Positions 6,863 to 8,855 of a stretch of 8,855 nt of DNA are shown in pieces. The notes beneath the pieces were generated by a model, which made no database searches, was not told the DNA's origin, and was given only the letters and a program-made list of their open reading frames with translations. Position 1 is the stretch's first letter. Every line of letters starts with the position of its first letter. This stretch comes from Ignavibacteriaceae bacterium. GTDB lineage: Bacteria; Bacteroidota; Ignavibacteria; Ignavibacteriales; Ignavibacteriaceae. The position numbers and the translations under genes are program-made. Location: assembly GCA_025455085.1 (NCBI GenBank), contig JALONF010000079.1, forward strand, positions 1-8,855. Reading direction: 5' to 3'.

Positions 6863-6930
6863 TTATACTGCCATTAATAAATTAATGATTTTATCTTTAG
6901 TGATTAAAATAACTAGTAAAGAGGGAATAT

Positions 6931-6943
6931 TTTACCGGGTAAA
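6931..6943. repeat. 13-bp palindrome TTTACCGGGTAAA in the divergent promoter region
   Basis: TTTACC-G-GGTAAA is perfectly symmetrical around a single G, with four of its bases forming the only GC-rich patch in an AT-rich stretch. It lies about 130 bp upstream of the beta-barrel start and 110 bp upstream of the CpeT start. Such a short odd-centred palindrome would suit a dimeric repressor or activator, but no regulator gene is adjacent. Confidence 0.35.
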
Positions 6944-7010
6944 TTTTTCAGTTCTGTTTTAAGGGAAAATGCTGCCGGTTATAAAAGTTTTTTGAAAATC
7001 GATATTTTAG

Positions 7011-7039
7011 TTTACAGGTATTATTATCTTTATTATCAT
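7011..7039 (+). promoter_or_regulatory. Candidate sigma70-like promoter for the CpeT operon
   Basis: TTTACA (7011-7016) and TATCAT (7034-7039) each match five of six consensus bases and are exactly 17 bp apart. Transcription would start near 7046, only a few bases before the ATG at 7053, so the message would be almost leaderless; this fits the absence of a clear Shine-Dalgarno sequence. AT-rich DNA yields such matches by chance, and FCB bacteria may use a different consensus. Confidence 0.3.
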
Positions 7040-7052
7040 TTCGGATATTTGT

Positions 7053-7679
7053 ATGAAAGCAACATTTACACTTTTATTTCTTCTGAATCTGTCGTTTGTT
7101 TCTTATTCACAAAATGATGTTGAGGTTTTAGTTGATTATATGGTCGGCTCATTTTCCAGTGAAGAACAGGCAGAAAAGGACAGCAGTTTTTTTAATATTG
7201 AACTTGAGATGGTTCAGTTATGGAAAGACAGAGCTGATGGTCCATGGATTTACATTGAGCAGGCAGTTGCTGAAACAAAAGATAAACCTTACCGTCAAAG
7301 AGTTTATCAATTAAGAAAAAGAAATGATGGAAATATTGAAAGCATAGTCTACTCAATTCCTAATCCATTAAGATTTGCCGGTGATTATAAAAAAGAATTT
7401 CCTCTTCTTCGATTGACACCGGATTCTCTTGTACTGAGAGCAGGATGCGAAGTTTTTCTTTACAGAGCTGATGACGGATATTTTGAAGGTGGAACTGTTG
7501 AAAAAAACTGTTCAAGTGATCTCCGGGGTGCAAGTTATGCAACTTCTGAAGTTATGATTGATAAGGATAAAATGATTACCTGGGATCGCGGCTTTGATGA
7601 AATTGGAAATCAGGTTTGGGGTGCCACTAAAGGCGGATATATATTTAAAAAGAAATTAAGCAGATTCCAAAAGAGGTAA
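7053..7679 (+). CDS. Secreted CpeT/CpcT-family protein
   Basis: This 208-residue protein has a signal peptide (MKATFTLLFLLNLSFVSYSQ, cleavage after about residue 20) followed by a CpeT/CpcT domain. Matching blocks are GPWIYIEQAVAE (63-74), KPYRQRVYQL (78-87), GCEVFLYRADDGYFEGGT (131-148), and the hallmark 'CSSDLRGASYATSEVMIDKDKMITWDRGFDEIGNQVWGATKGGYIFKK' (153-200). In cyanobacteria CpcT attaches phycocyanobilin to phycocyanin. Nothing in this window indicates phycobilisomes, and the export signal makes a bilin-lyase job unlikely. Many non-phototrophs carry such homologues with no known role. C132 and C153 could form a disulfide outside the cytoplasm. It is the first gene of a plus-strand operon; the next start is 8 bp downstream, and that gene's Shine-Dalgarno sequence lies within this gene's last codons. 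Confidence 0.88.
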   Translation: MKATFTLLFLLNLSFVSYSQNDVEVLVDYMVGSFSSEEQAEKDSSFFNIELEMVQLWKDRADGPWIYIEQAVAETKDKPYRQRVYQLRKRNDGNIESIVYSIPNPLRFAGDYKKEFPLLRLTPDSLVLRAGCEVFLYRADDGYFEGGTVEKNCSSDLRGASYATSEVMIDKDKMITWDRGFDEIGNQVWGATKGGYIFKKKLSRFQKR

Positions 7680-7687
7680 AATACCAA

Positions 7688-8412
7688 ATGAAAATTTTTA
7701 TTATCGCTCAAATTATTTTTCTAATAATACTAGTTCTTCCCTTTAATCTTTACTCACAAATTTCTTCCGAAGAGCAAAAAGGAATCAGAACAATTTATCT
7801 CATCCGTCACGGCGAATATGATCAGACAGACACCACTGATTCTGATATTGGAAAAAAGCTAACTCCACTTGGTATTGCACAAGCAAGACTTCTTTCTGCA
7901 AGATTGCAAGATTAAAAGAAATGCCGGTTGAGTTTACTTCGCTTACAAGCAGCACGATGACACGTGCAAGAGAAACCGCAATGGTAATCAACGAAGATTT
8001 TCCTGAGCTTAAACTTGAGCAGTCAACTTTAATTCGTGAATGCACTCCCCCAACCTGGCGAAAAGATATTATAGCTGATGAAACCGAATCTGATCTTAAA
8101 ATGTGCGTCGAAAATCTTGAAAAAGCGTTTGAAGAAATTTTTGTTGCATCTTCGGATAGTAAAGACAGAAACGATATCATCGTTTGTCACGGAAATGTTA
8201 TAAGATATTTTGTAACAAAAGTTTTGAGCGTTGATACAATGTCCTGGCTTCAGATGAGTATTACAAATTGTAGTCTGACTATCGTACGCGTGATGCCGGA
8301 TGGAAAAATGAAGCTGGATACATTCAGCGATTACGGACATATCCCTGAAAATATGAGAACATTTACCGGCGGCGCAAATGAAACAAAGGAATTAGTGGCT
8401 CCAAAAGATTAA
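7688..8412 (+). pseudogene. PGAM5-like histidine phosphatase with N-terminal membrane anchor, frameshifted
   Basis: Two adjoining frames encode the two halves of one phosphoglycerate-mutase-type phosphatase. The first (7688-7915, 75 codons) has a hydrophobic signal or anchor (residues 3-18) and the catalytic IYLIRHGEYD (36-45), where H41 would be phosphorylated. It stops just after LGIAQARLLSARL. The second (from 7921) continues with FTSLTSSTMTRARETA, the LIRECTPPTW acid segment and VCHGNVIRYFV, the second catalytic histidine. The break lies exactly at an 8-bp tandem duplication (7898-7913). With one copy removed the frame runs through as ...SARLKEMPVEF..., 238 residues, with R40, H41, R90, E115 and H165 in place. 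Neither half alone holds a full active site, although the second has its own ATG five bases after the stop and could be reinitiated. AAGAGG (7671-7676) serves the upstream start. Intact relatives resemble mitochondrial PGAM5, a membrane-anchored protein phosphatase; the substrate is unknown here. A sequencing or assembly error is possible. Confidence 0.85.
7898..7913. repeat. 8-bp tandem duplication (GCAAGATT x2) causing the frameshift
   Basis: GCAAGATT occurs twice back to back at 7898-7905 and 7906-7913, inside the phosphatase gene. Eight is not a multiple of three, so the extra copy shifts the frame and brings a TAA into phase at 7913-7915. Deleting either copy restores the reading frame and the expected ARLKE sequence. 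Replication slippage is the simplest origin. Confidence 0.9.
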
Positions 8413-8423
8413 TAGAAATTTTT

Positions 8424-8855
8424 ATGAAGACAGCAATTGTAATTGGTGCGACAGGATTAATTGGAAAACATCTCACAAAATTATTGCTTGATAATCCTGA
8501 TTATTCAACTATTAGAGTTTTTGCCCGCCGTTCAATAAACATTTCAAATTCAAAGTTAGCTGAACACATTGTTGACTTTGATGAGATCGATAAATGGAAG
8601 AGTAAAATCATCGATGATGATTTATTCTCCGCAATGGGCACAACAATCAAAAAGGCAGGTAGTAAAGAGGCACAATATAAAATTGATGTGGCTTATCAAT
8701 TTGATTTTGCAAAAGCTGCTTCTGAAAACGGAGTGAAGAATTACTTCCTAGTTTCATCTTCCGGTGCAAACGATGAATCAAAATTTTTTTATATGAAAAT
8801 TAAAGGACATCTCGAAGAGAAAGTTAAGCTGCTTCCTTTCAATAAAATCAGAATC
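8424..8855 (+). CDS. NAD(P)-binding Rossmann protein, HTATIP2/TIP30-like SDR, 3' end missing
   Basis: The first 144 codons run off the right edge. The Rossmann start is MKTAIVIGATGLIGKHL with the GATGLIG nucleotide-binding loop at 8-14. Then come VFARRS (32-37, after the second strand), 'LFSAMGTTIKKAGSKEAQYKIDVAY' (67-91), FLVSSSGANDESKFFYMKIKGHLEE (108-132) and the beginning of a KIRI strand. The GTTIKKAGSKEA block and the FFY...KG(H/E)LE segment are characteristic of the HTATIP2 (CC3/TIP30)-like atypical SDRs annotated as NAD(P)H-binding or epimerase-like oxidoreductases. Y123 and K127 form the YxxxK pair and S111-S113 the serine region, so the catalytic set seems intact. The gene starts 11 bp after the phosphatase stop, with only a weak purine-rich sequence before the ATG, so it probably depends on the CpeT-operon transcript. 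The substrate is unknown. There is no signal peptide. Confidence 0.9.
   Translation, partial: MKTAIVIGATGLIGKHLTKLLLDNPDYSTIRVFARRSINISNSKLAEHIVDFDEIDKWKSKIIDDDLFSAMGTTIKKAGSKEAQYKIDVAYQFDFAKAASENGVKNYFLVSSSGANDESKFFYMKIKGHLEEKVKLLPFNKIRI

Noticed and set aside
7800..8180. 126-codon minus-strand open frame over the phosphatase break
   Set aside because: The sense strand explains this region with clear histidine-phosphatase motifs on both sides of the frameshift; the antisense product has no recognisable features.

Overview
This is an AT-rich chromosomal window, roughly one third G+C, with tightly packed genes. Several features suggest a Gram-negative member of the Bacteroidota/Ignavibacteriota (FCB) group: low G+C, many exported proteins with short signal peptides ending in a Ser-Gln type cleavage site, an outer-membrane beta-barrel protein, a Blc-type lipoprotein lipocalin, and several genes without a clear Shine-Dalgarno sequence. 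This placement is inferred from style and gene content; there is no rRNA or other phylogenetic marker in the window.

Left arm (1-4334, all minus strand). Reading in the direction of transcription, it starts with three tightly spaced genes for small soluble proteins: a PhnB-like VOC protein, an AHSA1/SRPBCC protein and a RibD_C-type reductase. They are followed by a DUF1801 (YdhG/Fra-like) protein, a MATE efflux transporter, a short AlkA-type DNA glycosylase and the first 60 codons of an exported alpha/beta hydrolase that runs off the left edge. The gaps of 53-93 bp after the reductase leave it open whether all seven genes share a transcript.

Centre (4335-6847). A 334-bp divergent gap separates the left arm from a pirin gene on the plus strand, which ends in a good hairpin-plus-T-run terminator. 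A lipoprotein lipocalin (Blc) follows and converges on a minus-strand gene for a secreted, probably outer-membrane beta-barrel protein. The start of that gene is moved inward to 6802 because a strong ribosome binding site and the signal peptide both point there.

Right arm (6803-8855). A divergent intergenic region holds two inverted repeats and candidate promoters. It leads into a plus-strand operon: a secreted CpeT/CpcT-family protein, a membrane-anchored PGAM5-like histidine phosphatase, and an HTATIP2-like NAD(P)-binding protein cut by the right edge. The phosphatase gene is broken by an exact 8-bp tandem duplication, and removing one copy restores a 238-residue protein with all expected catalytic motifs. 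This is the most concrete unusual observation in the window.

Most of these genes belong to families linked to detoxification, repair or envelope maintenance. I see no mobile element, CRISPR array, tRNA or rRNA, and no convincing evidence of a wholly new multi-gene system.
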